Shown here: positions 45,210 to 53,059 of the stretch, piece by piece
How positions within the stretch are numbered: position 1 is the first letter of the stretch
Layout: every line of letters starts with the position of its first letter
Origin: Sutterella sp. AM11-39
Lineage (GTDB): Bacteria; Pseudomonadota; Gammaproteobacteria; Burkholderiales; Burkholderiaceae_F
Assembly (NCBI RefSeq): GCF_003472385.1
Contig: NZ_QRLV01000006.1
Coordinates: 1-64,000, forward strand
Direction: 5' to 3'
Length of the DNA: 64,000 nucleotides
Position numbers and translations under genes: made by a program
Notes under the pieces: generated by a model
The model's database searches: none
What the model saw: only the letters and a program-made list of their open reading frames with translations
Told to the model about the DNA's origin: nothing

Positions 45210-46031
45210 CTACTTGGCGGGATGAGCGGCTTTTTCAACGACGGCAAGCGCGTTGAGCGTTCTCGGGTAGCCGAGCAGGGGTGCAAACTGCAGGCAAGCG
45301 GCAATCAGAATCTCTTCGTTGTTGCCCATCTTGAGGTTGCCGGCAGCATGCGCGGCCATCTGAGCGGTGGTGTCGCCCTGTGCGGCCAGATAGCAGAAGG
45401 TAACGAGTTCACGTTCCTGAAGCGTCAGACCGGAACGCACGTAGTAGTCGCCGAAGCAGTTGGCAGAAAGCCAGCGGCGGATGGCAACGGTCTTTTCGGG
45501 GCCGGACTTGGAAAAGCCCTTCATGCCGGGGCCAAAGATTTCTACCTGAGCGGCTTCGCCCTTGACGACGCGTTCAACGTCCTTCTGTTCGGTCGTGTCG
45601 GGTAGGGGAAGCTTCACGCCGCGCGAGGTAAAGACGCGGTTCATGATGTCGACGAAACCGCGTACGCGACCCATACCGAGATAAGCCGTGCCCTGATAGA
45701 CGATTTCACGAACTTGCGTGGGCGTGACGCTGGCGTCGAGCGCCTGCGGCAGGCGCACTTCAAATTCTTCTTTGCCGCCGCAGCCAAGCAATGTGGCGAG
45801 GATCACAAAATGGCGACGCGTCTTGCCCAGAACGGGTTCAACCGTCTTAGCGACTTCTTCTTCGTCGAAGTACTTGAAGAAGCGGGCGTACTCGGGATCG
45901 GTCATTGCAAGATCGGAAACAGTCGGTGCGGCGGCTGCGGCCGGATTGAGTGCGGACATGAAAACAGCTCCTGCGGCGAGTCCGGCGGACCCGCCCAAAA
46001 GATTGCGACGTGAAAGAGATTTCTCAGACAT
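45210..46031 (-). CDS. Tat-exported carboxymuconolactone decarboxylase-family protein
   Basis: The 273-aa product starts at the ATG at 46031 (GAGG six bases upstream). Its N-terminus SRRNLLGGSAGLAAGAVF is a twin-arginine signal peptide, so it is folded in the cytoplasm and exported. The mature part has CMD/AhpD-like helices (RHFVILATLLGCGGKEEFEVRL, VREIVYQGTAYLGMGRVRGFVDI, then a second copy around LQERELVTFCYLAAQGD and NNEEILIAACLQFAPLLGYPRTL). The typical AhpD CxxC is missing, so peroxide-reductase activity is unlikely. The real substrate is unknown. An araC-type gene follows. Confidence 0.8.
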   Translation of the reverse strand: MSEKSLSRRNLLGGSAGLAAGAVFMSALNPAAAAAPTVSDLAMTDPEYARFFKYFDEEEVAKTVEPVLGKTRRHFVILATLLGCGGKEEFEVRLPQALDASVTPTQVREIVYQGTAYLGMGRVRGFVDIMNRVFTSRGVKLPLPDTTEQKDVERVVKGEAAQVEIFGPGMKGFSKSGPEKTVAIRRWLSANCFGDYYVRSGLTLQERELVTFCYLAAQGDTTAQMAAHAAGNLKMGNNEEILIAACLQFAPLLGYPRTLNALAVVEKAAHPAK

Positions 46032-46211
46032 TGAACACCTCATTTAGTTCAGTGTTTTGCTGATTTCATTATCCGAAAGAGCAGGGCAAGTTGGGTGCCG
46101 AAACGTTGCCCGATATTCTCAAGTCGCCGAGCTTAAGAAGAAGGTGGAAGAGGGCAATTATTTTGTGAAATCAAGCTGTAATGGTCAAAAAATCCTTTAA
46201 AATCAACATAC

Positions 46212-46235
46212 AAAACATAACTACTATTATATTGA
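46212..46235. repeat. 24-base dyad repeat, left copy
   Basis: Imperfect inverted repeat with arms AACATAA (46214-46220) and TTATATT. Its reverse complement matches the perfect dyad at 50920-50943 at 21 of 24 positions, so the two are inverted copies of one element. The copies enclose the hipBA-type pair and two hydrolase genes (4.7 kb). Confidence 0.6.
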
Positions 46236-46340
46236 GCAAAATTCATTAGCAATGTTCTATATATTAGAAATTGGCAAATTCAGTCACTTTCGGGCGTATC
46301 TAAAAACTCGACTAGAGTGAGAGATAACTGCTAATATTTG

Positions 46341-46353
46341 AGCGAATAACGCT
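46341..46353. promoter_or_regulatory. Candidate autoregulatory operator of the hipB-like gene
   Basis: AGCG-AATAA-CGCT inverted repeat directly upstream of the helix-turn-helix gene. HipB proteins repress their own operon by binding inverted repeats in this position. Confidence 0.35.
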
Positions 46354-46391
46354 TAAATTTGACCTTAATCGCTAAAATTAGAGCGGATACT

Positions 46392-46703
46392 GTGTTTGAT
46401 GGACACATATCGACGATCGCTAACTTGAAGTCGCCCAAAGAACTGCGTTTGCAATTGGCAGAACGGGCTAGAGAGCTGAGACTGACGCGCAACATGCGTC
46501 AATCGGATCTTGCTGAGCGCTCTGGCGTGACGCTCGCGTCCATACGTCGGTTTGAGAAGGAGGGAGAGATCTCACTCAAGAACCTGATGCTGATCGCCAT
46601 TGCGCTCAATCGAGCCCAAGACGTGGAGCAGGTGTTCCGCCTCAATGAAGACATTGATCTTTTTAAGCCTGAACCCAGGAAGCGTCAACGAGCCAGAAAA
46701 TGA
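46392..46703 (+). CDS. XRE-type helix-turn-helix protein, HipB-like antitoxin
   Basis: The product has an XRE helix-turn-helix (LAERARELRLTRNMRQSDLAERSGVTLASIRRFE, recognised in two parts) and a basic C-terminus (PEPRKRQRARK). Its last four bases overlap the HipA-like start (ATGA), so the pair is translationally coupled as in toxin-antitoxin operons. The start is uncertain: the frame opens at a TTG at 46359, a GTG lies at 46392 and another TTG at about 46425; none has a strong ribosome binding site. I report 46392, giving 103 aa. It would bind and neutralise the downstream kinase and repress the operon. Confidence 0.75.
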   Translation: MFDGHISTIANLKSPKELRLQLAERARELRLTRNMRQSDLAERSGVTLASIRRFEKEGEISLKNLMLIAIALNRAQDVEQVFRLNEDIDLFKPEPRKRQRARK

Positions 46704-47890
46704 GAACGCGCGTTCTGCTAAACCTGGAAGGAAAACATCGCTTTGTCGGTTTGCTGTCGGCAGATCGGATGGGAGCGTTGTTTCAGTATGCACCGGAATT
46801 TGTGGCGGATGGTTTGGAAGTTTCTCCGTTATCGTGCCCGCTACGGGCATCGGTCTTTCGCGGCATTCCTGGATTCGTGAGCGACAGTCTTCCTGATGGT
46901 TGGGGAAATTTGCTTCTGTCTCGCAGACATGCTTGTGAAGACAGGCGTTTTGCAGAAATGGCAGTATCAGCGCGACTCGCCGGCATTGGTAATCAGGGCG
47001 TGGGGGCCTTGGAATTCGAGCCGGAAACGTCGAACCCGGAAGAATCTTGTCGTCACGACAGCTGCAACTGCATTGATCTCGATGCCGTTGCCGACGGTAT
47101 CCGGTCTGTCCAAGCAGATGAAGCTACTCATACGGAACTCGATGAACTGATTCGTTTGAGCGGGTATGCCGGCGGCGCACACCCTAAGATTGTGTGCCTG
47201 GTCTCTGATGACAAAAGGCTGGTTAAACCGGGGAAGGCGCCAAGACCCAATGGCGCTCCGTGGATCATCAAATTCAGTAATTTGACCGATCCTGAAGACA
47301 GCGGGGCGCTCGAGTATGCGGTGTCGCTTCTGGCTAAGAGTGCCGGCATCGACATGCCCGAAACCCATTTGTTCGAGTCTTCAAAAGGCGCAGGATGGTT
47401 CGGCATTCGCCGATTCGATCGTACTTCTTCCGGAAAGGTGCACATGGCAACGGCAGCTGGGTTGTTGCATTGCGATTTTCGGCAGCCATGTCTCGACTAT
47501 CAGACACTGATGGCGTTGACGCAGCATCTGTCCGGTGCTGGTGATTTGGAGCAAATGCTCAAGCGTGCATACTTCAACTTCGTCATCGACAATCGGGACG
47601 ATCATGCGAAGAACTTTAGTTTCCTGATGGACGGCAAAGGCCGTTGGCGCTTGTCTCCTGCTTATGACTTGATTCCGAACATCGGAGGTTTCGAACACAT
47701 GACTGCCCTGAGTGGTGTAGGAAAGTCTCCAGCGCGAACGCTCTTTGTTCGTCTGGGTGAAGACTTCGGTATGACTCTGCGTAAGGCGCAAGCCGCTCTA
47801 GAAGAAGTGGATGACAGCCTGGATCAGTGGCTCCAACTGGCCAAGAACTGCGGTGTCAAAGCACCTCCTGTATTTGAACCGATCAGATAA
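46700..47890 (+). CDS. HipA-family Ser/Thr kinase toxin
   Basis: The 396-aa product has the complete kinase set: Gly-rich GGAHPK (158-163), ATP-binding Lys191 in WIIKF, the catalytic loop NRDDHAKN (Asp300, Asn305), and metal-binding Asp323 in SPAYDL. A HipA N-terminal domain precedes the core (MRTRVLLNLEGKHRFVGLL). It should be an active kinase controlled by the overlapping HipB-like gene. The target is unknown; HipA of E. coli phosphorylates GltX and causes dormancy. Two other HipA homologues occur in this window. Confidence 0.88.
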   Translation: MRTRVLLNLEGKHRFVGLLSADRMGALFQYAPEFVADGLEVSPLSCPLRASVFRGIPGFVSDSLPDGWGNLLLSRRHACEDRRFAEMAVSARLAGIGNQGVGALEFEPETSNPEESCRHDSCNCIDLDAVADGIRSVQADEATHTELDELIRLSGYAGGAHPKIVCLVSDDKRLVKPGKAPRPNGAPWIIKFSNLTDPEDSGALEYAVSLLAKSAGIDMPETHLFESSKGAGWFGIRRFDRTSSGKVHMATAAGLLHCDFRQPCLDYQTLMALTQHLSGAGDLEQMLKRAYFNFVIDNRDDHAKNFSFLMDGKGRWRLSPAYDLIPNIGGFEHMTALSGVGKSPARTLFVRLGEDFGMTLRKAQAALEEVDDSLDQWLQLAKNCGVKAPPVFEPIR

Positions 47891-47946
47891 AACGCAGCCG
47901 GACACTTCGTCAAGCGTCCGGCCGTCGTATGAACGCACCTTGTTTA

Positions 47947-49353
47947 TCAAAGCGCAGGCATACGCTCGATCTGCGTTCCTGGATCGACGACGATCGCCTT
48001 CATGCCGCGTGCTTCAATGGCCTTCTGACCGCGTTCGGTGCAGATGACTGTGGCGCCTTTCGCGCAGAGTTTTCCGTCGAAAAGAACCTTTTGACCGGCC
48101 ACGAAGGACGCCTTGGGTGTCTGCGTGGCGTAGTCGTAGACGGTGATGTCGGCGTCGGCCCCGACGGACAGGTGCCCCTTGTTCTTGAGACGCAGCATGC
48201 GGGCGGGATTGAGGGACGTTTTCTGCACGAATTCCGGCAGACTCAGCACGTCAAGCTTCACAAGCGACAGCCCCTGGGACAGAATGACATTGCGCGGAAT
48301 GCAGCCGCCGTCCGTGGAGATTGCGTCGACAACGAACGAACCGTCATCTCGCTTGGCCTGCGCGAGCGCAATGCGCGGCAGCGGCGGATTGATGTTGAAG
48401 CTGCCGCCGACGTCACTACCGGCTTCTTCCCAAAGCTTGAGAGCTTCTTGTCCTGTGACCAGATCCGAATAGCCGCCCGCGTCGTAAACCACGAAGGCCT
48501 TCTTGGCCAACAAGGCCGCGCGAACGCCGTCTCGATCTTCCGAGAATCCGAAGTGACGCAGGCAGTTGCCGGTGACCTTCGACTGAATCTTGCCGTCGGG
48601 CCCGCATGTGAGGCGTGTGCCGTTCTTGGGCGAAATATAGCTTTCGCAAAAGATGTTCGGGTTCTTTTTGAGCAGGTCCATGGCGATGCCGGCTTCTTCC
48701 ATATTATTTTTAATGGCGCCGCGGCAGTAGGCGTTGATGTGCGCCAGGTGCAGCGGATAGCCGTCAGCCATTTCGACGGCCTCGATCATGCCTTCGATGT
48801 TGGAGCCGTGCTCGGTCGTGCCGGCGTGCCATGCGGCGTAAGCGCGGCGTTCCAGAGCAGTCTTGATGAGTTCGGACGATACGGCGGGAGTCAGCGGATA
48901 GTGGCCGCCGAGGAGCTTGACGCCCAAAGCACCTTGTTCAAGTGATGCATCGATGAGCGTTTCCATTTCGTGTTTGCTGGGCGTCGTCGACTTGAACGTA
49001 AACGGCGGCGAAGCAAACTGCAGAATGGCCATGTTGATGCCCGCGCCATACTGAGGCACGTTGTCGAGAATGTCGTCCAGTGGCCCAGCCATATCTAGGC
49101 AGGTCGTGACGCCGTTCATCGCGAGCATTTTCGGACCAAACGGCGAGCCCCACATCGTGCCGAGGTGAACATGGCTGTCGATGATGCCTGGTTGCAGCAC
49201 CAATCCTGTGAAGTCGATCACTTCGCGCGCGGAAGAGCCGAGATCCGGCCCCACAGCCGCAATCACACCGTTTTCAACGGCGACGTCGCAAACATCGTTG
49301 ACGCCGTTGAGCGGATCAACGACCTGAGCGTTTTTCAGAAGCAGGTTAAACAT
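47947..49353 (-). CDS. Amidohydrolase (D-aminoacylase/dihydroorotase-like metal hydrolase)
   Basis: The 468-aa product starts at the ATG at 49353 (AGGAG upstream). It has the amidohydrolase metal centre: GIIDSHVHLG (HxH), LGVKLLGGHYP (candidate carboxylated lysine), AYAAWHAGTTEHGS and YPLHLAHINAY (two histidines), and the late catalytic Asp in DAISTDGG. The C-terminal KGHLSVGADADITVYDYAT is the standard beta-sandwich end of urease-related hydrolases. The substrate is unknown; cyclic amides or N-acyl amino acids are likely. It is divergent from the M20 hydrolase gene, and a palindrome (49479-49490) lies between them. Confidence 0.85.
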   Translation of the reverse strand: MFNLLLKNAQVVDPLNGVNDVCDVAVENGVIAAVGPDLGSSAREVIDFTGLVLQPGIIDSHVHLGTMWGSPFGPKMLAMNGVTTCLDMAGPLDDILDNVPQYGAGINMAILQFASPPFTFKSTTPSKHEMETLIDASLEQGALGVKLLGGHYPLTPAVSSELIKTALERRAYAAWHAGTTEHGSNIEGMIEAVEMADGYPLHLAHINAYCRGAIKNNMEEAGIAMDLLKKNPNIFCESYISPKNGTRLTCGPDGKIQSKVTGNCLRHFGFSEDRDGVRAALLAKKAFVVYDAGGYSDLVTGQEALKLWEEAGSDVGGSFNINPPLPRIALAQAKRDDGSFVVDAISTDGGCIPRNVILSQGLSLVKLDVLSLPEFVQKTSLNPARMLRLKNKGHLSVGADADITVYDYATQTPKASFVAGQKVLFDGKLCAKGATVICTERGQKAIEARGMKAIVVDPGTQIERMPAL

Positions 49354-49478
49354 AGAAAACACTCCTTCGGATAGCTTTGTCAGACGTAGCTTAACGCGGT
49401 CTGATGCAAAGAGGTCAGGCTCAACATAGCCGCGTCATAATTACACGTGCATAGTTAAGGTTATGTTTGCTCATGGCT

Positions 49479-49490
49479 GGTTAGCTAACC
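49479..49490. promoter_or_regulatory. Perfect 12-base palindrome between divergent hydrolase genes
   Basis: GGTTAGCTAACC is an exact palindrome, 42 bases before the M20 start and 126 bases before the amidohydrolase start. It could be a shared operator. Confidence 0.35.
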
Positions 49491-49531
49491 GACGGTGAGC
49501 AAATTCGTACTCTGAAAATAGGGAGCGAACG

Positions 49532-50845
49532 ATGAAAGAAACACTGGGCATTTTTGCCTTTTCCTGCCTGTCGCTTTTGACTGCAAGCGCTTTTGCCGCG
49601 GCGCCGTCGTGGCTTGACACGGCTGTCAGCGCCGAGGCGGCTCATACTGTGGAGATGCGACGCCATCTGCATGCCAATCCGGAACTCGGCAATCAGGAAA
49701 AGCAGACCCAGGCCTACATCGTTCAAAAACTCAAAGAGTTCGGCGTGGATGAAGTCCTTGTGGGTTATAAGAATTCGCCCACGGCCGTCATCGGGGTCAT
49801 CAATCCAAAGAAAGACAATGCCATCGGCTTGCGCGCGGACATCGACGCTTTGCCGATCAAGGAAAATACGGGTCTTGCCTTTGAAAGCAAAGCCAAAGGA
49901 CAGATGTGGGGCAAAACGTCTGATGTGTCGCACATGTGCGGTCACGACATGCACATGGCGATGTTGCTGTCTGCTGCCCGCATTCTTGCCGCACACAAGG
50001 CTGACGTCCCGCGCAAGGTCGTGCTTGTCTTCCAGCCGGCCGAAGAGGGGGATTCAATAACGAATCCGTTCGTGTCTGATAAGCCGAAACTCTCGGGCGC
50101 TCGTGCATTGGTTGAAGACGGACTGCTTGAACAATTTGGCATCAAGCAGATGTACGGCATCCATGTGATGGCCAGAGTACCGGCCGGCAAAATGTTGGTG
50201 GCGCAGGGCACGGCCCTTAATTCTGCCGACGCCTTCCAGATTGACATTGAAGGCCGTCAGGCGCACGGCGCGATGCCGTGGACCGGTGTTGACGCAACAT
50301 TGACTGCGGCTCAGACAGTTGTTGCCCTGCAGCAGATCGTGTCGCGTAACGTGAACCTTACGCAAGGCATGGGCGTGATTACTGTCGGCAAGCTACAGGC
50401 AGGGGAGACGGGAAACGTGATGGCGGGCTCTGCCTCGATGCTCGGCACGATTCGCGCCAACCACAACGACATCCGCAGCAAGCTTCTGGAGCGCATTCCT
50501 CAAGTAGCCGACGGTACGGCCCGAGCATCCGGTGCGATTGCAAAGACGAAACTCATTGAAATTTACCCCGTCACGGTCAACGATCCGGAACTGGCTGGCC
50601 GCATAACAAAGGAACTGACGGAATATGGCGTCGACGCTCGGATTTCGGATTGGAATCCAGGTGCGAGCGAGGACTTTTCGTTCTATGCACAGAAAGTGCC
50701 GTCGGTGTTCATGTTCTTGGGCGGCGACCCCAAAGATGCGAAGAACGCACCCAACAACCATTCGGATAAATTCAGTCCGGATGAATCGGCGATGCCGGCC
50801 GGTGTGAGAGCACACATCGCCGCGGCAATGACTCCGGTCAAATAA
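49532..50845 (+). CDS. Periplasmic M20D-family amidohydrolase
   Basis: The 437-aa product has a signal peptide (MKETLGIFAFSCLSLLTASAFA, then APSW). It shows the M20D metal-binding pattern of hippurate/IAA-amino acid hydrolases: RRHLHANPELGNQE, LRADIDALPIKENTGL, HMCGHDMHMAMLL, FQPAEEGD, and GASEDFSFYAQKVPSVFMFLG. Such enzymes release acids or amino acids from N-acyl amides. A periplasmic location is inferred from the signal peptide and is less common for this family. It pairs with the divergent cytoplasmic amidohydrolase, suggesting use of N-acylated amino acids from the host gut. Confidence 0.88.
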   Translation: MKETLGIFAFSCLSLLTASAFAAAPSWLDTAVSAEAAHTVEMRRHLHANPELGNQEKQTQAYIVQKLKEFGVDEVLVGYKNSPTAVIGVINPKKDNAIGLRADIDALPIKENTGLAFESKAKGQMWGKTSDVSHMCGHDMHMAMLLSAARILAAHKADVPRKVVLVFQPAEEGDSITNPFVSDKPKLSGARALVEDGLLEQFGIKQMYGIHVMARVPAGKMLVAQGTALNSADAFQIDIEGRQAHGAMPWTGVDATLTAAQTVVALQQIVSRNVNLTQGMGVITVGKLQAGETGNVMAGSASMLGTIRANHNDIRSKLLERIPQVADGTARASGAIAKTKLIEIYPVTVNDPELAGRITKELTEYGVDARISDWNPGASEDFSFYAQKVPSVFMFLGGDPKDAKNAPNNHSDKFSPDESAMPAGVRAHIAAAMTPVK

Positions 50846-50919
50846 TCTTGAAAACAACGGACCGGGATCGAAGGTATCGAAACCGGTCCAATAAACGTCA
50901 AAAATCTCAAAAATTCAAC

Positions 50920-50943
50920 TCAACATAATAGTAGTTATGTTGA
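50920..50943. repeat. 24-base dyad repeat, right copy
   Basis: TCAACATAA (50920-50928) and TTATGTTGA (50935-50943) form a perfect nine-base inverted repeat around TAGTAG. It is the inverted counterpart of the element at 46212-46235. It lies between convergent genes, upstream of a terminator, so an operator role is unlikely at this end. Confidence 0.65.
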
Positions 50944-50960
50944 ATAACGACTAAAAAAAC

Positions 50961-50995
50961 GAGGCAGAACGCATTTTTGCGACTCCGCCTCTTTT
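50961..50995. terminator. Terminator between convergent genes
   Basis: GAGGCAGAACGC and GCGACTCCGCCTC pair over a T-rich loop (internal mismatches), followed by TTTTCTTG on the plus strand and A-rich sequence on the other side. Confidence 0.6.
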
Positions 50996-51024
50996 CTTGT
51001 TTATGTTCAGTTGAGAGCCTCCGC

Positions 51025-51495
51025 TTACCTTACAACGCCAACACTGCTCAAATCGAGCGCAGAAATGTCACCGGAAAGAATCTTCATTACGTCAAGCTTG
51101 AGAGCTTCTTTCTTTTGTGCATCGGTCAGACCAAGTGCATCACGTTCATTGCGGGCGCTGCGCGTTTCATGTCGAGCGTCCATTGCGATCGTGAGCAACG
51201 CGTACCGGATGGAATTGCGTTGTATCTCATCTCCAATGTGGCTCTTGCCGATGCAATCTGCCAGCCCGAACGCAGCATCCTTGCTGCCGGCTCGTACAGC
51301 CGTGGCAAACAAATTGCAGGCTTTTTTCTCATCCTCAGGCGACGGATCGGACTTCATCACCAACTTGGCCTGGTTGTATTCCATCATGCCCGGTTCGGGT
51401 TGCGGCGCGAATTGTTCCCACAGCGCAGCTGCCAAAAACAGCACGAAAAGAACCTGGGCGGCTTTCTCTTGGTTGATGTTCTTCAGAGCGGACAT
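51025..51495 (-). CDS. Unknown membrane-anchored protein with Sel1-like helices
   Basis: The 156-aa product has one N-terminal transmembrane helix (AAQVLFVLFLAAALWEQF) and a helical, charged remainder. The stretch ACNLFATAVRAGSKDAAFGLADCIG resembles a Sel1-like repeat, then IRYALLTIAMDARHETRSA. I recognise no family with certainty. It is a single minus-strand gene after the terminator region and likely unrelated to the hydrolases. A periplasmic role is suggested by the N-terminal anchor. Confidence 0.6.
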   Translation of the reverse strand: MSALKNINQEKAAQVLFVLFLAAALWEQFAPQPEPGMMEYNQAKLVMKSDPSPEDEKKACNLFATAVRAGSKDAAFGLADCIGKSHIGDEIQRNSIRYALLTIAMDARHETRSARNERDALGLTDAQKKEALKLDVMKILSGDISALDLSSVGVVR

Positions 51496-51580
51496 TTGTT
51501 TGATTGGAAATGATGCAAAGATTGGCCGAGTCTAGCTCGAAATGCTCTTCAGAGCGACTCGGCCGGCTGTTTGTATGAAA

Positions 51581-51615
51581 TAGTATTTGATAAGACTGTA
51601 TCTTTAAAAATACTA
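51581..51615. repeat. TAGTATTT-N19-AAATACTA dyad, left copy
   Basis: Perfect eight-base arms (51581-51588 and 51608-51615) around 19 bases, just past the stop of the lipoprotein gene. The same arms with the same spacing occur at 54356-54390. Together they bracket the lipoprotein and a second hipBA-type locus. Confidence 0.55.
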
Positions 51616-51617
51616 AA

Positions 51618-52196
51618 TCAGAACTTTGGCATCATCGAGTGAAGTTTGGAAAGCCCCTCTTTCATCGTGATGTCCAGATCAGACGAAAAGCGCTTGTCGG
51701 TGACGGAGGCCTTGAACCAGCCGGCGGAAACCCCGGTCCAGATAATCTTGCCGTTACGCAGGTCAATGATGCTCAGAGGCATTTCAACACGGTTGCCCTC
51801 TGCGTCCACGTAGCCGCCGATCATGGCGGCGTCAACGCCGAGCACTGTCTGGACTTTCTTGAGGTCCTCAGCCTTTACTTCTTGCTTATTAAAGACAGCA
51901 TACGAGAGATCACGACTAGCGAGCACGCCGTTGCCTGTGGACAGACGGGTCAGTGCTTCATTCGTGGCCATGAAACGAAGCTTGGGGTTCTTTTCCTGCA
52001 GAGCGGCTGCGAGTTCGAACTGAACTGTTGGCTGGTAAGCCGCCACTCTGGACGAATACAGAAGCGGAAGGACGACGACGGATGTCACCGAGCCTTCTGC
52101 ATAGCTGGCGCTCAGAGCACCTTTGGAAACCGGGCCGGTGGCTGCGCAGCCGGTCAAGGCCAGAGCTGCACCGAGAAGGAAAGTCCTGCGAAGCAT
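51618..52196 (-). CDS. Outer-membrane-type lipoprotein of unknown function
   Basis: The 192-aa product has a lipoprotein signal peptide (MLRRTFLLGAALALTGC, lipobox LTGC with Cys17 as the lipid site). The mature part (SVVVLPLLYSSRVAAYQPTVQFELAAALQEKNP, LGVDAAMIGGYVDA, DLRNGKIIWTG) resembles proteins that build a CsgG/TolB-N-like fold, but I cannot assign a family. The residue after Cys is Ala, so by the +2 rule it should go to the outer membrane. It is alone on its strand. Confidence 0.7.
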   Translation of the reverse strand: MLRRTFLLGAALALTGCAATGPVSKGALSASYAEGSVTSVVVLPLLYSSRVAAYQPTVQFELAAALQEKNPKLRFMATNEALTRLSTGNGVLASRDLSYAVFNKQEVKAEDLKKVQTVLGVDAAMIGGYVDAEGNRVEMPLSIIDLRNGKIIWTGVSAGWFKASVTDKRFSSDLDITMKEGLSKLHSMMPKF

Positions 52197-52760
52197 GGTT
52201 CTCTCTTTGTTTGATGTTGATGTGACCTCGATTCTGCCATGACCGTCTTTAGTGTCGCTTATGCGTGCCGAACGGAGCGGGAAAACGGACCGTGTTTAAA
52301 GACAATCTAATGGTCGGATGCTCGAGACGAAAATTTTGAGGGCATTTAAACGCGCTTGTGTCTTGAGGTCAAAACACACGAAAAACCATACAAGATCAAG
52401 TGTCATTTAACCCTACTTAATGTATGGATACTTAATAGTTCCTCGCTATAGAATCGGACAGGTAGACCTACTGGACCCCTTGAAAAGGGAAACAGGCCAC
52501 TTTGGTAACTCGAAACGACGCTGACTGACTAAGAACGACGTTGTTTGAACAAGTTTTTGTCTGCCTGAGAACTTAATAACACGTTAGATCAAACTAGCAA
52601 ACTGTGATAAAAACTGAAATCCTACAAGAAAGGCAAAAGAAATCCATAAAATCAGAACGATTAATCAAGGCCTTACCAAGATTTTCAGAAATGTTGAAAA
52701 TGTGAGATAATTATCATAATGAAAAGAGTTAGTCGGTATAACTAGTTGAATTAAATAGAT
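52197..52760. other. Gene-free AT-rich stretch upstream of the second hipB-like gene
   Basis: About 560 bases with no ORF worth reporting. A TATAGAAT (about 52448-52455) and a GC-richer segment to about 52520 (with AGGTAGACCT and CCCCTTGAAAAGGG hairpin elements) might be a small RNA, but this is weak. The last 60 bases carry the palindrome GATAATTATC (52706-52715), a possible HipB-like site or -10 region. Confidence 0.4.
52706..52715. promoter_or_regulatory. Palindrome before the second hipB-like gene
   Basis: GATAATTATC is an exact ten-base palindrome, 45 bases before the start codon, where an autoregulatory operator would be expected. It also resembles a -10 hexamer (TAATTAT). Confidence 0.3.
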
Positions 52761-53057
52761 ATGAGACCGTCCTTTGCTGTTGAAGAATCTCTGGTAGCGC
52801 TTGGTCACAATATGAAAGTGGCTCGTTTGAAGCGTCGCCTCCCCCAAAACGTCCTAGCCGAACGTGCGGGGGTCTCTCTGTCGACTCTGTGCAAAATAGA
52901 AAACGGCAATGGAGGAGTCGCGATTGCAAGTTACGCAGCCGTTCTCCTCGCTCTCGACCTGGGCACCCCTTTCGCCGAAATCGGACGCAGCGACCCTTTG
53001 TCCCTCGCGCTCGAAACTGAGACCCTTCCGAAACGCATTCGCAAATCCGGAAAATAG
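52761..53057 (+). CDS. XRE-type helix-turn-helix protein, HipB-like
   Basis: The 98-aa product has a central XRE helix-turn-helix (MKVARLKRRLPQNVLAERAGVSLSTLCKIENG, in two parts, residues about 18-49) and a basic C-terminus. Its stop codon is two bases before the HipA-like start, so the pair forms one operon, as for HipBA systems. It is shorter than the regulator at 46392. No Shine-Dalgarno sequence is obvious before the ATG. The HipA partner appears catalytically dead (see findings), so this protein may be mainly a repressor with the HipA-like protein as co-factor. Confidence 0.8.
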   Translation: MRPSFAVEESLVALGHNMKVARLKRRLPQNVLAERAGVSLSTLCKIENGNGGVAIASYAAVLLALDLGTPFAEIGRSDPLSLALETETLPKRIRKSGK

Positions 53058-53059
53058 TC

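Larger units (their letters stand above)
46032..46391. other. AT-rich region upstream of the hipBA-type locus
   Basis: About 360 AT-rich bases between the divergent CMD gene and the helix-turn-helix gene. It contains one copy of a 24-base dyad repeat (46212-46235) and a smaller inverted repeat next to the regulator gene (46341-46353). No gene is visible. Base composition is clearly lower in GC than the flanking housekeeping genes. Confidence 0.5.
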
